64,000 bases of DNA from QAMX01 sp964515055 (GCA_964515055.1 CAZEUG010000003.1:51091-115090), one strand, 5' to 3'; shown: positions 50,237-59,933, numbered from the stretch's first letter. Notes: a model not told the origin generated them from the sequence alone. Made by a program: numbers and translations.

Positions 50237-51271
50237 ATGACTTCGTTATCGGAAGAACTGCGCCCGGTATGGGACGATTGCGGAACGGCGTGGTGCGAAT
50301 CGGTTGCCCCGTTGGAAAATCAGGCGGGTGAGGTTTGGATGCCGCTCTATTATCATGCAGACGAAATCCTTTGCCTGCAAACGTCCGACCGCAAGACGAC
50401 GTATCAGCCCGGCCGTGATTTCTGCCTGGAAAATGGCGGAATCCGCCTGCTGCCCGATACCCGCATCCGCACTGTCTCGTGGACGGAGCAGCATCCTGTT
50501 GCCCCAACCGACCATACCTATGGCGGCCGCAACGGCGTTTCGTTCGTCCTGTATGGCGAAGGCGCCTTCTTCCATGAACGCCAGCTGGCCGTCACCTACC
50601 GTCATTCGGATGCATGGCGTGGCACATGGCCGATCCAGTCCTCCGAAAACCTGCCACGCTTCCGTCAGGTGCTGAACGAGCAGCGTGACTTCCGCCTCGT
50701 GATTTACGGCGATTCCATTGCGGAAGGTGCCAATGCAACAGAGCGCAGCGGCGTCGCACCGCTCCTGCTGCCGTTTGGTGAGCTGTTTGCGGCCAAGCTG
50801 ATGCAGTCGTATCAGGTTCAGGTGGATGTCATCAATACCGCACTGGGCGGGACGACCTCTGAATGGGGCGCACAGAATGCAGCGGAACGCGTAGCCGCTT
50901 ATACGCCGGACTTTGTCGTTCTGGCCTTTGGCATGAACGATGGCAGCTGCCATTACACGCCGGAAGCTTTCCGGCACAATATCCAGCGCATCATCGAATC
51001 CGTCCGCACAGTACGGTCGGACACGGAATTTCTCCTTGTATCTTCGATTTGCGCAAATCCCGAAGCCTGCCTGTATGGCAATCAGGAGGAATATGCACCC
51101 GTCCTGCGCGAACTCTGCGGAGAGGGAATTGCTTTTGCCGACATGACGGCCATGCATCAGGAGCTGCTCACACGGAAGCGTTACATGGATATGACCGGCA
51201 ACAATGTCAACCACCCCAATGATTATCTGCACCGGATCTACGCACAGATTTTGACATCGCTGGTGAAATAA
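50237..51271 (+). CDS. SGNH/GDSL hydrolase
   Basis: 344 residues, cytoplasmic. An N-terminal beta-rich domain (about 1-150) is followed by an SGNH esterase domain with block I IYGDSIAEGANAT, block III AFGMNDGSCH and the His/Asp block NHPNDYLHRI. Such two-domain enzymes are carbohydrate esterases (acetyl-xylan type CE2-like layout), but the substrate is unknown. The start at 50237 leaves 9 bases after AAAGG; an earlier ATG at 50228 touches the ribosome site. A terminator follows. Confidence 0.82.
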   Translation: MTSLSEELRPVWDDCGTAWCESVAPLENQAGEVWMPLYYHADEILCLQTSDRKTTYQPGRDFCLENGGIRLLPDTRIRTVSWTEQHPVAPTDHTYGGRNGVSFVLYGEGAFFHERQLAVTYRHSDAWRGTWPIQSSENLPRFRQVLNEQRDFRLVIYGDSIAEGANATERSGVAPLLLPFGELFAAKLMQSYQVQVDVINTALGGTTSEWGAQNAAERVAAYTPDFVVLAFGMNDGSCHYTPEAFRHNIQRIIESVRTVRSDTEFLLVSSICANPEACLYGNQEEYAPVLRELCGEGIAFADMTAMHQELLTRKRYMDMTGNNVNHPNDYLHRIYAQILTSLVK

Positions 51272-51275
51272 TGAG

Positions 51276-51310
51276 GACAGGCGCATTCCATCCTTGAGAA
51301 TGCGCCTGTC
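51276..51310 (+). terminator. Terminator after the SGNH hydrolase gene
   Basis: 13-bp stem GACAGGCGCATTC with GAATGCGCCTGTC, followed by TTTCT. Confidence 0.8.
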
Positions 51311-51381
51311 TTTCTGCATCAAAAGTCGTGTCATAGCGGAATCTTTTCGGCCCGGCTCTTTTCTTTTGCACGACTTTGTGA

Positions 51382-51387
51382 TATAAT
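51382..51387 (+). promoter_or_regulatory. -10 box of the amidohydrolase operon
   Basis: TATAAT in the context TGTGATATAATG. The same 12-base context precedes the Gfo/Idh gene and nearly matches the asp23 promoter. The -35 region is weak. Confidence 0.45.
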
Positions 51388-51443
51388 GAACATGGCATAA
51401 AATGGATGGATTCAATTCGTCCGTCTGTGAAAAGGGGAGTTCT

Positions 51444-52478
51444 ATGCAGCTGGAAGAATATACACCAATCAGCGAACTGGTTGTCCACGAAACGGATGTC
51501 CGGCACGCCCGTTTGCCTGTGATCGACGCCCATTCGCACTGGGGCAAGCTCTTGCTCGGCGATAACTACAATACCGCCTATGATACGCGTGCCGTGGTCG
51601 ACGCGCTGAAGTCCGTTGGCCTCAAGGGTATTATCAATGTCGATGGATTCTGGGGGGATGAGCTGGACAAAATGCTGGCCAAAACGGAGGAATCCGACGG
51701 CTTTATCCGCACCTTTTCCAGTGTCGATGTCACCCGCCTCGAAGAGCGCAGCTTTGAAACCATGGTCTACCGCACCATTCGGGATGCAAAAGCCAAGGGT
51801 GTCTCCGGCCTGAAATTCTGGAAAGTCATCGGCCTGCTCTACCGATACTCGGATGGTCGTTACATCCGCCCGGATGATGAACGCCTGTCCTGCATCTGGC
51901 AGTGCGCTGCGGAGGAGAACCTGCCGGTTCTGTTCCATATTGCCGATCCGGTTGCATTCTTCAAACAGATTGATTCTCAAAACGAACGCTACGAGGAACT
52001 GAATGCGCACCCGGACTGGGCGTTTAATGCACCGGAGCTGTACAGCTTCCAGCAGCTGATGGAGATGCAGTACCATCTGGTGGCGTCCAATCCGAAAACC
52101 ACCTTTATTCTGGCGCATGTGGCCGGATATTCCGAAAATCTGGCGACCGTTGGAAAATGGCTGGACGAACTGCCGAATATGTATGTAGACATCGCGGAAC
52201 GGATTTCCGAGCTGGGGCGTCAACCCTATACAGCCCGCCGCTTCCTGACGAAGTACGCAGACCGAATCCTGTTCGGTACCGACATGACGCCGACAACCGA
52301 TATGATTCGCCATCTGATTTATTTCCGTTTCCTTGAAACACAGGATGAATATTTCCGCTATGACGCCACTGAAAATGGCAAACAGGGCAGATGGCGGATT
52401 TACGGCGTTGATTTGCCGGACGATGTCCTGGAAAAGATTTATACCCGTAACATCGAAAAACTGATCGGTCAATGGTAA
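51444..52478 (+). CDS. Amidohydrolase family protein
   Basis: 344 residues, TIM-barrel metal hydrolase of the amidohydrolase-2 type. The first metal pair is VIDAHSHWG (near residue 28), further His residues are in LFHIADPVAF and FILAHVAGYS, and the late Asp is in LFGTDMTPTTDM. The family includes lactonases and decarboxylases acting on ring compounds. It is followed by SIS and PfkB genes in one direction, which suggests a sugar or sugar-amine pathway. The start follows GGGGAGTTCT. Confidence 0.85.
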   Translation: MQLEEYTPISELVVHETDVRHARLPVIDAHSHWGKLLLGDNYNTAYDTRAVVDALKSVGLKGIINVDGFWGDELDKMLAKTEESDGFIRTFSSVDVTRLEERSFETMVYRTIRDAKAKGVSGLKFWKVIGLLYRYSDGRYIRPDDERLSCIWQCAAEENLPVLFHIADPVAFFKQIDSQNERYEELNAHPDWAFNAPELYSFQQLMEMQYHLVASNPKTTFILAHVAGYSENLATVGKWLDELPNMYVDIAERISELGRQPYTARRFLTKYADRILFGTDMTPTTDMIRHLIYFRFLETQDEYFRYDATENGKQGRWRIYGVDLPDDVLEKIYTRNIEKLIGQW

Positions 52479-52508
52479 AAATACAGATCAATGTGAGGTA
52501 AGATACGA

Positions 52509-53543
52509 ATGAGCAAAACATACACAGAAATGAAAGGGCAATTCTCTGCACTGCGTGAAACATCCGTATATATTCGAAATCGGCTGAATGTTCTGAAGCG
52601 TTTTCTCGACGAAAAGCCATATTCCGGCATCGCTTTTTTGGGGTGCGGCTCCAGCTATTCCGTTTCCAAATCACTCGAATCGATTTACCGCAATCTGTCC
52701 GGCAAATCGTCCATGAGCCTCGCCGCCGGTGATCTGATGCTCCATACAGAAAACTATCAGAAGGCGCTGGAAAACGCAGTCCTCGTCGCCGTTACACGTT
52801 CCGGCAGCACCAGTGAGGTACTGAAGGCCATTGAGGCCATCCGCGCTCTGACGCCGATTCGCGTGATCGCTTTGACCTGCGTCGAAGATGCCCCCATCAA
52901 TGAACTCTCCGACGTTACCTTCACCATGCCGTGGGCGTTCGATGAAAGCGTCTGCCAAACGCGGACGGTTTCCAATCTCTACCTGGCCGGTTCCATTCTC
53001 GCCGCCGGTATCGCCGAACGCACTGATGTGATCGATGCGGCAGAGGCCACTCTGGAACAGCTGGAAGGCTATGCCAACAAAATCGAACCACTTTTCCTCC
53101 AGCTGGCCAAGGAAAAATGGGATCATGCCGTTGTGCTGGCTGATGGTGAAATCGGCGGCATCGCGGAGGAGGGCGCACTCGCCTTCAAGGAAATCTGCCA
53201 GTTGCCCTCCAACTACTATGGCCTGCTGGACAGCCGTCACGGCCCGATGGTCATGATTGGCAAGACGACACTGGTCATTGCAAGCATCTGCGGCGCAGGG
53301 GAACAGGAATGCAAGCTCGTTGCAGACCTGACCAAAAAATACGCGACCGTTGTGACCTTCTCAGATGAACCGGTTGACCTGCCCAAGGTGTATGCCAACA
53401 TCTCGTTTGGCCATCCACTCGATCTGATCGGCCGCGGACTTGCGCTGATTGTCATTTGCCAGATGGCTTCGTATTATAAGGCACTGGTTCGCGGTGTCAA
53501 CCCGGATGCACCGACTGGCCTGGATGCATGGATTAAACTGTGA
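52509..53543 (+). CDS. SIS domain sugar isomerase/deglycase
   Basis: 344 residues with two SIS domains of the GlmS/FrlB/AgaS group. AFLGCGSSYSVSKS and AVTRSGSTSEVLKAI bind the sugar phosphate, and FKEICQLPSNYYGLLDSRHG holds the Glu and His thought to drive isomerisation or deamination. No glutaminase domain is present. Beside a PfkB kinase it resembles the FrlB-FrlD arrangement for phosphorylated Amadori products, though other aminosugar phosphates fit as well. Confidence 0.83.
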   Translation: MSKTYTEMKGQFSALRETSVYIRNRLNVLKRFLDEKPYSGIAFLGCGSSYSVSKSLESIYRNLSGKSSMSLAAGDLMLHTENYQKALENAVLVAVTRSGSTSEVLKAIEAIRALTPIRVIALTCVEDAPINELSDVTFTMPWAFDESVCQTRTVSNLYLAGSILAAGIAERTDVIDAAEATLEQLEGYANKIEPLFLQLAKEKWDHAVVLADGEIGGIAEEGALAFKEICQLPSNYYGLLDSRHGPMVMIGKTTLVIASICGAGEQECKLVADLTKKYATVVTFSDEPVDLPKVYANISFGHPLDLIGRGLALIVICQMASYYKALVRGVNPDAPTGLDAWIKL

Positions 53544-53552
53544 GTGGCTGCC

Positions 53553-54494
53553 ATGAAATCCTATGATATTCTGGCCATCGGCGAACTGAACGTCGATCTG
53601 ATTCTGACCGGCATGAGCTCACTCCCGCAGCCGGGACGTGAGCTGATTGCCGAAACCTGCACCCTGACAATGGGCAGCTCCACTGCGATTTGCGCAGCTG
53701 GTATGGCTGGGCTCGGCCTGAAAACGGCTTTTTTCGGCAAAGTCGGAGCGGATGACTATGGCCGCCTGGCAGCCGATTCGCTGACTGGCTTTGGCGTCGA
53801 TCTGCGCCATCTGATCGTGGATGAAGCCATTCAAACCGGCATTACCGTTTCGATGTCTTCCAAAGACAACCGCGACCGCGCTCTCGTCACGTATCTCGGC
53901 GCGATTGATGCGCTCCGTGCAGACGAAGTGCCGGTCGAACTCCTGGCAGAGACGCGCCACATTCATGTCGGCTCGTTCTTCCTGCAAAGTGCTCTGCGCC
54001 CTGGCTTGGCCAAACTCTTCCGCACCGCCAGACAGATGGGTGTTACAACATCACTGGATGCAGGCTGGGACGATACGTGCAACTGGGATTATGGCCTGCG
54101 CGACGTGCTGGAGGAAACAGACGTGTTTCTCCCCAATGAATCCGAGGCCATGGCGATTACCGGCCTGACGGACGTCGAAGCTGCTGCACACAAGCTGTCA
54201 CAGTCGTGCCGAATCTGCACGGTCAAATGTGGTGGAGACGGCGCTGTCGCAGCCTCTGCTGGTCAGCTCTACCGCGCCAAGGCCTATTCAACACCTGTCC
54301 GGGATACGACCGGCGCGGGGGATTCGTTCAACGCGGGATTCCTGTACGGATTCCTGGCGGGAAAACCCATTGAGGAAGCTCTCTGCTACGGCAACGCCTG
54401 CGGCTCTCTCAGCGTTGCACGGATTGGCGGCGCCTCCGCCTGCCCGAAGCTGTCCGAAGCAGAACACGTCATACAGACCGGCCACGTTGAATAA
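53553..54494 (+). CDS. PfkB family carbohydrate kinase
   Basis: 313 residues, ribokinase fold. The N-terminal GELNVDLILTGM, the FFGKVGADDYGR stretch and the C-terminal TTGAGDSFNAGFLYGFLAG with its catalytic Asp are intact. It phosphorylates a sugar or sugar derivative, probably the substrate of the SIS protein before it. The SIS stop is 10 bases away; the start is taken as ATG 53553, with GTG 53544 as an alternative. Convergent with the MecA-like gene; no clear terminator lies between. Confidence 0.88.
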   Translation: MKSYDILAIGELNVDLILTGMSSLPQPGRELIAETCTLTMGSSTAICAAGMAGLGLKTAFFGKVGADDYGRLAADSLTGFGVDLRHLIVDEAIQTGITVSMSSKDNRDRALVTYLGAIDALRADEVPVELLAETRHIHVGSFFLQSALRPGLAKLFRTARQMGVTTSLDAGWDDTCNWDYGLRDVLEETDVFLPNESEAMAITGLTDVEAAAHKLSQSCRICTVKCGGDGAVAASAGQLYRAKAYSTPVRDTTGAGDSFNAGFLYGFLAGKPIEEALCYGNACGSLSVARIGGASACPKLSEAEHVIQTGHVE

Positions 54495-54514
54495 CGCGAC
54501 ACAGTCGCTGTGCA

Positions 54515-55009
54515 TCAAAAGCGGGCAGCCAGCTCAGTCCATGCAGCCGGTGCAGCCAGGAGTTGCCCGTGTTCACGGAGATGCGCGTAAACCACATCGG
54601 GGTTGGCAATGAGGTCGGCAAATTCGCGCAGCTGTTGCGTCCGAATCGGGTAGGGTGGTGTCAGCAGAAGGTAGTATTTCCCCTGCAAGGCGTACAGCTC
54701 GGAATGCTCAGTGTCGGTTTCTTCCTGCCGGACGGAGCGGATGGCATCCATCAGATGATCCGCGTTGTCGAAGCGGTACAGAATTTCGCTGTCTGCATCG
54801 CAGCCGGATACAAACAAAATCCGATGGTTGCCCTTCTCAAAGCACTCGATTTGCAGTTTTTCATCCGGCAGATGTACCTCTGCAAGCTCCAAAATGGCCT
54901 GAGCGGCCGCAGATGGCAGTATGCCGTCCTGCACCGCATCCAATAAGTATAATTCGGTTTCTTCTAAGAAAATGACGATGTTGTGCCTGTCAAAGATCAG
55001 TTTTCGCAT
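54515..55009 (-). CDS. MecA-like adaptor protein
   Basis: 164 residues. The C-terminal half (LYRFDNADHLMDAIRSV, SELYALQGKYYLLLTPPYPI, FADLIANPDVVYAHLREHG) has the pattern of the MecA adaptor domain that delivers proteins to the ClpC protease. The N-terminal half is acidic and less conserved. Targets are unknown. The start at 55009 follows GAGAGG by 9 bases; earlier ATG codons lack a ribosome site. Confidence 0.72.
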   Translation of the reverse strand: MRKLIFDRHNIVIFLEETELYLLDAVQDGILPSAAAQAILELAEVHLPDEKLQIECFEKGNHRILFVSGCDADSEILYRFDNADHLMDAIRSVRQEETDTEHSELYALQGKYYLLLTPPYPIRTQQLREFADLIANPDVVYAHLREHGQLLAAPAAWTELAARF

Positions 55010-55159
55010 GAAGAACATCCTCTCACTGCTTGAATGGTGTCCGATTTTCAAAAGAATTCCAGCAGATCTATATGAAATCGGATATGCCAATTATACAACA
55101 GATTCTGAAAAAACGGAATCCCTCAAAATCTGGAAACCCATATCGGAAAGGAAACGCCC

Positions 55160-56170
55160 ATGCAAAAAAAACGCACTGGCCCGATTCTTCTGGCCATTCT
55201 TCTGATCGCACTTTTGCTGTGTGCCTGTAGCTCGAAACAGACGGTTACGTCCGGCAGCCTGCTTCTGAACGGGAAAAATGTTGCCGTGGATGCTGTGCTG
55301 ACCATTCAGGATCATCCGATCGGTGCCGATGCGTACCGCTACCAGTTCATGACGCTGAAGGCAGAGATTCAGTCTGAAGAGGAAACAGAAACGTGGGATG
55401 AAGAGACACAGGCGGCCTTCAAGGTGCGTGTGGCTGAGTATCTGGCACTGATGGTGGCCGTTGAAGAAACGGCTGAGCAGTATGGAATTTCACGCGGCGA
55501 GGCGTCAGCGGCCTATGCGGCCGAACAGCTGGCGACGGTTCGTGCGGAATATCCAGATGATGACAAATTCAACGCGATTCTGAAAGCAAGCTACATGACA
55601 GAACCGCAGCTGCTCTATCTTCTGGAAACCGATTACATCCAGTACAACCTGTATGAAGCAATGTTCGGTGAGTCCGGTCGATACGCGCTGACAGACGATC
55701 AATTGCTGTCGGTCGTCAATCGCGACTATGTTCGGGTGCGGTATATCAAAATCGCATTCACGGATGATAATGAAGCGGAAAAGCAGTCCTATGCGGATCA
55801 GATTCTGCAGGAAATCCGCAGTGGACTTGATTTTACGGATGCCGTCAATACCTACACGGAGGAAAGCGGAATGCAGGGAAACCCGGATGGCCTGTATTTT
55901 TCTCGCGGTATGACGAAGGACTCTGTCTTTGAAGAAGCCTGCTATGCACTGAACGTCGATGAAGTCAGTGATGTGATTCGCGGAGACGGCGCGTTTTATC
56001 TCATCAAACGATTGCCGGTTGAAACCGAATATGTGACGGACAACGCAGAAACGCTGCTGGACGCATACTATGAGACTATTTTTTCGGAGCAGCTGCTCGC
56101 ATTGGCCAAAACCTACACCATTCAGTATTGTGATATTTACGACTCGATTTCCGTTCAGAGCATGGGTTAA
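55160..56170 (+). CDS. Parvulin-type peptidyl-prolyl isomerase lipoprotein (PrsA-like)
   Basis: 336 residues. A lipoprotein signal ends at Cys23 (LLLCAC). A SurA-like N-terminal helical part (about 50-185) is followed by a parvulin domain (VRYIKIAFTDDNEAEKQSYA, GNPDGLYFSRGMTKDSVF, DVIRGDGAFYLIKRL). Such proteins help exported proteins fold at the cell surface. Conservation of the parvulin catalytic residues is partial, so foldase activity without isomerase activity is possible. Confidence 0.82.
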   Translation: MQKKRTGPILLAILLIALLLCACSSKQTVTSGSLLLNGKNVAVDAVLTIQDHPIGADAYRYQFMTLKAEIQSEEETETWDEETQAAFKVRVAEYLALMVAVEETAEQYGISRGEASAAYAAEQLATVRAEYPDDDKFNAILKASYMTEPQLLYLLETDYIQYNLYEAMFGESGRYALTDDQLLSVVNRDYVRVRYIKIAFTDDNEAEKQSYADQILQEIRSGLDFTDAVNTYTEESGMQGNPDGLYFSRGMTKDSVFEEACYALNVDEVSDVIRGDGAFYLIKRLPVETEYVTDNAETLLDAYYETIFSEQLLALAKTYTIQYCDIYDSISVQSMG

Positions 56171-56185
56171 TGCTCAAAATGTGAC

Positions 56186-56225
56186 AAAAAGCTCCGCAAA
56201 CCAGAGATGGTTTGCGGAGCTTTTT
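56186..56225. terminator. Bidirectional terminator between the parvulin and Gfo/Idh genes
   Basis: 17-bp stem AAAAAGCTCCGCAAACC with its complement, 6-base loop, A and T runs on both sides, serving two convergent genes. Confidence 0.92.
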
Positions 56226-56237
56226 TGAAACGGAACC

Positions 56238-57386
56238 TTAGATTTCGGGGATTTCAATCTGGATTTCATGACCGACTGCTGCGGATTTGCAGATGCCGTC
56301 GATGATGGCCTGATTGTAGAGAATCTGGCTGGACGGAACAGGGGATTCGCCGCCGGTCAGAATCGCATCGAGGAAGGAACGGATCTTCTTATCGAAGAGG
56401 CCCGGCCCTCTGTTTTCCTGGATCGGGATGGTCGTCTGGCACTGCGTTCCCGCGACATCGTGGTAGATCGTCATCGGGCCGCCGACAGAGCCGTTCCAGC
56501 AGTCGGTCGACGGAATGCGCAGACCGGCCTTTTTACCCAGAATGATGGTGTCACCCGGCGTATCCAGATGCATGGCCCATGCAATCCGGAAGTCCAGAAT
56601 GATACCGCCTTCGAGACGCACGAAAGCCGCAGCGAAGTCATCGACGTTGAAGCGGCAGGCGTTCTCCGGAGCGGAATATTCCAGGCTGGTGCCGAAGAAG
56701 TTGGAGGTGTAACCGGAAACGGTCAGCGGCTTCGGATAGCCGATGGCGTTCAGCACCATATCGAGGGAATAGCAGCCGATATCACCCAAAGCACCGATAC
56801 CGGCGGTACGCTGCTCAATGAAGGTGGAGTTCGGGATGCCGCGACGACGTCCGCCGCCGGTCTGAATGTAGTAGATTTCGCCGAGCGCGCCGGACTGGAC
56901 AATCTTCTTGATCATCTGCATATTGGCGTCGAAGCGCGGCTGGAAGCCGATGGAGAGAACCTTGCCACTCTTCTTTTCGGCTCTGCAAATTTCAACGGCC
57001 TCTTCGGTCGTGACGCACATCGGTTTTTCAAGCAGGACGTTGATACCCTTGTTCAGAGCGTCAATGGTGCATTCCGCGTGCGTTCTGTTGTAGGTGCAGA
57101 CGCTGACGGCGTCCAGCTCCTCGTTTTCGAGCATTTCCTTGTGGCTGGGATACAGGTGGACACCTTCCACGCCGTGACGCTTGAAAAATGCTTCGGCCTT
57201 TCCCGGAATCAGGTCGGCACCTGCGACGATGTCTACGTCGGGCATCCGCAGATAGCTGTTGATATGCGAATTTGCAATGCCGCCGGTGCCGATGATACCG
57301 ACTTTCAGGCGGCGGTCGCTTTTGGGGGCAACGTCTTCATGTTTGTCCTGCGTGAACTTGGACAGGACTTCATCTCCGATTGCCAT
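56238..57386 (-). CDS. Gfo/Idh/MocA family oxidoreductase
   Basis: 382 residues. The NAD-binding start VGIIGTGGIANSHINSYLR and the catalytic-region EKPMCVTTEEAVEICR are diagnostic, and the C-terminal part carries the substrate-binding sheet (GALGDIGCYSLDMVLNAIG). Members oxidise or reduce sugars, cyclitols or glycosides. The gene stands alone with a consensus promoter, and no context fixes the substrate. Confidence 0.9.
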   Translation of the reverse strand: MAIGDEVLSKFTQDKHEDVAPKSDRRLKVGIIGTGGIANSHINSYLRMPDVDIVAGADLIPGKAEAFFKRHGVEGVHLYPSHKEMLENEELDAVSVCTYNRTHAECTIDALNKGINVLLEKPMCVTTEEAVEICRAEKKSGKVLSIGFQPRFDANMQMIKKIVQSGALGEIYYIQTGGGRRRGIPNSTFIEQRTAGIGALGDIGCYSLDMVLNAIGYPKPLTVSGYTSNFFGTSLEYSAPENACRFNVDDFAAAFVRLEGGIILDFRIAWAMHLDTPGDTIILGKKAGLRIPSTDCWNGSVGGPMTIYHDVAGTQCQTTIPIQENRGPGLFDKKIRSFLDAILTGGESPVPSSQILYNQAIIDGICKSAAVGHEIQIEIPEI

Positions 57387-57440
57387 AATAACACTCCTTC
57401 GTATGAATTTGCAATTGCCAGTGATCCTGGAGATACCAGC

Positions 57441-57469
57441 ATTATATCACATTTGAACGTCATGTGCAA
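57441..57469 (-). promoter_or_regulatory. Promoter of the Gfo/Idh gene
   Basis: Minus strand: TTGCAC, 17 bases, TATAAT. Confidence 0.75.
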
Positions 57470-57484
57470 GCTGTTTCAGAACGA

Positions 57485-59194
57485 TCAGCTGACGACAGCC
57501 GTATTGTAATGATCGTACAGAACCATTCCGGGCATTGCCCCCGGAATCTTTCGAACATATCGGACACGGCAGTAATCGACTTCGATCTTGCCGCCTCCGC
57601 TCACAGATGAATGCTTGGCCGCCAGAGTCGCAGCCTGCGTATAGGCGAGTGCAGACGGTTCCTCGCCGTGACAGACCAAAATGACATGGCTGCCGGGCGC
57701 GTTTTTGACGTGAAACCATAAGTCATACTTGGTAGCCGTATGAAAGGTCAACTCTTCATTCTGCTTGCTGGTTCGCCCGACCAATGCGGTATATCCGCCG
57801 TCAACCGTGTAGGAGAGCGGTGCAAGCGCGGGCAGGGAGCGCGCCTTTGCCTTCCTGCGGGAATGCTCCAGACGCTGCTTCAGATAGCCAAGCTCCGTCA
57901 GCTCAGCCTCCAGCCGCGTCAATGTAAGCCGGTCAGCCGCGGAAATTTCATACAGGACGTTGTCCAGAAACGCCAGCTCCTGTTCACCCTCAGCAAGTAA
58001 ACTCTCCAGATGATTGCGAGCCGACTTGAGCTTGGCATACTCCGCATAGTATTTCTGCGCATTCTGCTGTGGGGTCAGACGGATGTCGAGCGCAATCTCA
58101 ATTTCACCGCCCGCTTCATCGTAATAATCCGGCAGCCGCACAGAGGAAACACCGCGTGGAATCTGATACAGATTGGCGTTGAGAATGTCGCCTTTTTTTC
58201 GGTATTCGTCGCGGGAAAAGGTCTCTTTTAATTCTTCGCGCTGCAAATTGATTTTTCGTTCCAGACGCTGACGAATCGTTTTCAGGGGCTTTTGCAGCTT
58301 GTTGGCATAGCTGGCCAGCTGTTCCTCTTTTTCACGCCCGGAAAAGAAGGTGTCCAGCATATCAGAAGGGGAATCAAAGGATTCTTTGACCGGAAAGGGT
58401 GACGGAATGACCGTGAAATCCGGCGATTTCCGCGTGGGTTCCTCGATGATGGCGGGTACAAAAATGCCTCGCTGCGCATCGCACACGGTGTCTGTCAGAG
58501 CATTCGCAAGCTGTTTATGCTGTCCGGGCTGAATAGAGGAAGCAATCGAACGGCAAACCAGCGGACACAGCCCGAAAAAGTGCTTCTGCAACAACAAAAA
58601 CGGATCCTGCTCCGAATCCGAGGCAAAGATCTGTTCCGCTTCTTCGGCTGTTGTTGCAGACGGGCTGCGCTTTCCGGCCTGTACCGGCGGCAGCTGATAA
58701 TACAGTCCGGGCAAAAGCGGACGGACGGCGTTGGCATCCAGATCGGCTCGCTTCAGACAGTCGAGGATGCGGTTCTCGCCGTCAGTCAGGATCAGGTTGG
58801 GCACCCGCCCAGCCGATTCGAAAATTAAACGGACGCATCGCTCATATCCAAGCTCATCCGAAGCCAGAAATTCAAGAATGCACAGCCGCTCAAAATCCGG
58901 TTGGCGAACATCGGTCAGACGCGCTCCGTTCAGATACTTTCGCAACAGCATACAAAACATCGGCGGTTCAGCTGGATTTTCGAAGTTTTGCGTGGTCAAA
59001 TGAATGCGCGCCGCGCCGGCTCTGGCACAGATGAGCAGGCGTTGGGTCTGCGGCCGGGTCGAGGAACCGCCACCTCGCAGCGTGAGGATGAGGCGATCCT
59101 TTTCCGGTTGGGCAATTTTATCCACTTTGGCGCCGATCACTCGCTGCCTGAGCTCATCGGCAACCGCAGAAAAAACAAACGGGCAAAACGGCAT
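57485..59194 (-). CDS. rqcH: Ribosome quality control protein RqcH (FbpA/NFACT)
   Basis: 569 residues. The NFACT-N domain (from MPFCPFVFSAVADELRQR), helix-hairpin-helix, a central coiled coil (about 280-420) and the NFACT-R domain (NEELTFHTATKYDLWFHVKN) are in family order. RqcH binds stalled 50S subunits and adds alanine tails to the nascent chain. It was formerly annotated as a fibronectin-binding protein. The start follows GGAAACGTTTC. It lies downstream of trmK on the same strand. Confidence 0.93.
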   Translation of the reverse strand: MPFCPFVFSAVADELRQRVIGAKVDKIAQPEKDRLILTLRGGGSSTRPQTQRLLICARAGAARIHLTTQNFENPAEPPMFCMLLRKYLNGARLTDVRQPDFERLCILEFLASDELGYERCVRLIFESAGRVPNLILTDGENRILDCLKRADLDANAVRPLLPGLYYQLPPVQAGKRSPSATTAEEAEQIFASDSEQDPFLLLQKHFFGLCPLVCRSIASSIQPGQHKQLANALTDTVCDAQRGIFVPAIIEEPTRKSPDFTVIPSPFPVKESFDSPSDMLDTFFSGREKEEQLASYANKLQKPLKTIRQRLERKINLQREELKETFSRDEYRKKGDILNANLYQIPRGVSSVRLPDYYDEAGGEIEIALDIRLTPQQNAQKYYAEYAKLKSARNHLESLLAEGEQELAFLDNVLYEISAADRLTLTRLEAELTELGYLKQRLEHSRRKAKARSLPALAPLSYTVDGGYTALVGRTSKQNEELTFHTATKYDLWFHVKNAPGSHVILVCHGEEPSALAYTQAATLAAKHSSVSGGGKIEVDYCRVRYVRKIPGAMPGMVLYDHYNTAVVS

Positions 59195-59234
59195 GAAACG
59201 TTTCCTTTCCCTGATGTGCAGTCAGAATAAACGG

Positions 59235-59933
59235 TCAGTCGCCATGAAATTCCGGCAACTGCTCAATAGAAGACAGCAACGATGCCAGACGTGCAATTGC
59301 CGAGGAATCCGGCGAGGCAGATTGCTGCATCCCATCGAGCATGGCTCGCAGGTGGGCGTGCTCATGCAACAGATAGCGATGATACAGCGCCGGGTCGGCA
59401 TCCAGTGGCCGGTTGATTTCGAGAAACAGGGGATCCGTTTCAACGACCGCACCCTTTTTCACGGCCATGCATTCATACAGGCGTCCGCTGTCTTCACAGA
59501 CGGCAAATCGAACGATCTCGAAACCAGCCTCTGCCAGATAGCGCCGCAAAAGGTTGGCTCTGGTCATCGGCTGCAAAACAAACCAGCGGGGGTCATCCGC
59601 TGCAATCTGATCACCGGTCAAAATATCCGCAATGGTTTCGCCGCCCATTCCGGCTATGACAACGCAGTGGTGCGGAATGGTGCGCATGGGCTCCAGACCG
59701 TTTCCAAGCAGGGGATGGGCAAGGTTTTCCATCCCACAGGCGGCAATATTCTTTTTCGCAGTGTTCAGCGGTCCGGGGCGAATATCACAGCAGTATGCCT
59801 GCTGAATCTGACCGCTCTGTAATAAATAAAGCGGCAAAAGACCGTGGTCGGAGCCAATGTCCGCAAGCGTATCGCAGCTTGGGACAAGCGCCGCCACGGT
59901 CAGCAGCCGTTTGGAAATTTTGAATTCCATCAC
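59235..59933 (-). CDS. trmK: tRNA (adenine(22)-N(1))-methyltransferase
   Basis: 232 residues. The SAM motif LADIGSDHGLLPLYLL, the YCCDIRPGPLNTAKKNI stretch, and VIAGMGGETIADIL with QPMTRANLLRRYL match the TrmK family of Gram-positive bacteria, which methylates A22 of certain tRNAs. Start either 59933 or 59930 (MM); neither has a strong ribosome site. A DUF1858 gene precedes it by 12 bases in the same direction. Confidence 0.92.
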   Translation of the reverse strand: MMEFKISKRLLTVAALVPSCDTLADIGSDHGLLPLYLLQSGQIQQAYCCDIRPGPLNTAKKNIAACGMENLAHPLLGNGLEPMRTIPHHCVVIAGMGGETIADILTGDQIAADDPRWFVLQPMTRANLLRRYLAEAGFEIVRFAVCEDSGRLYECMAVKKGAVVETDPLFLEINRPLDADPALYHRYLLHEHAHLRAMLDGMQQSASPDSSAIARLASLLSSIEQLPEFHGD

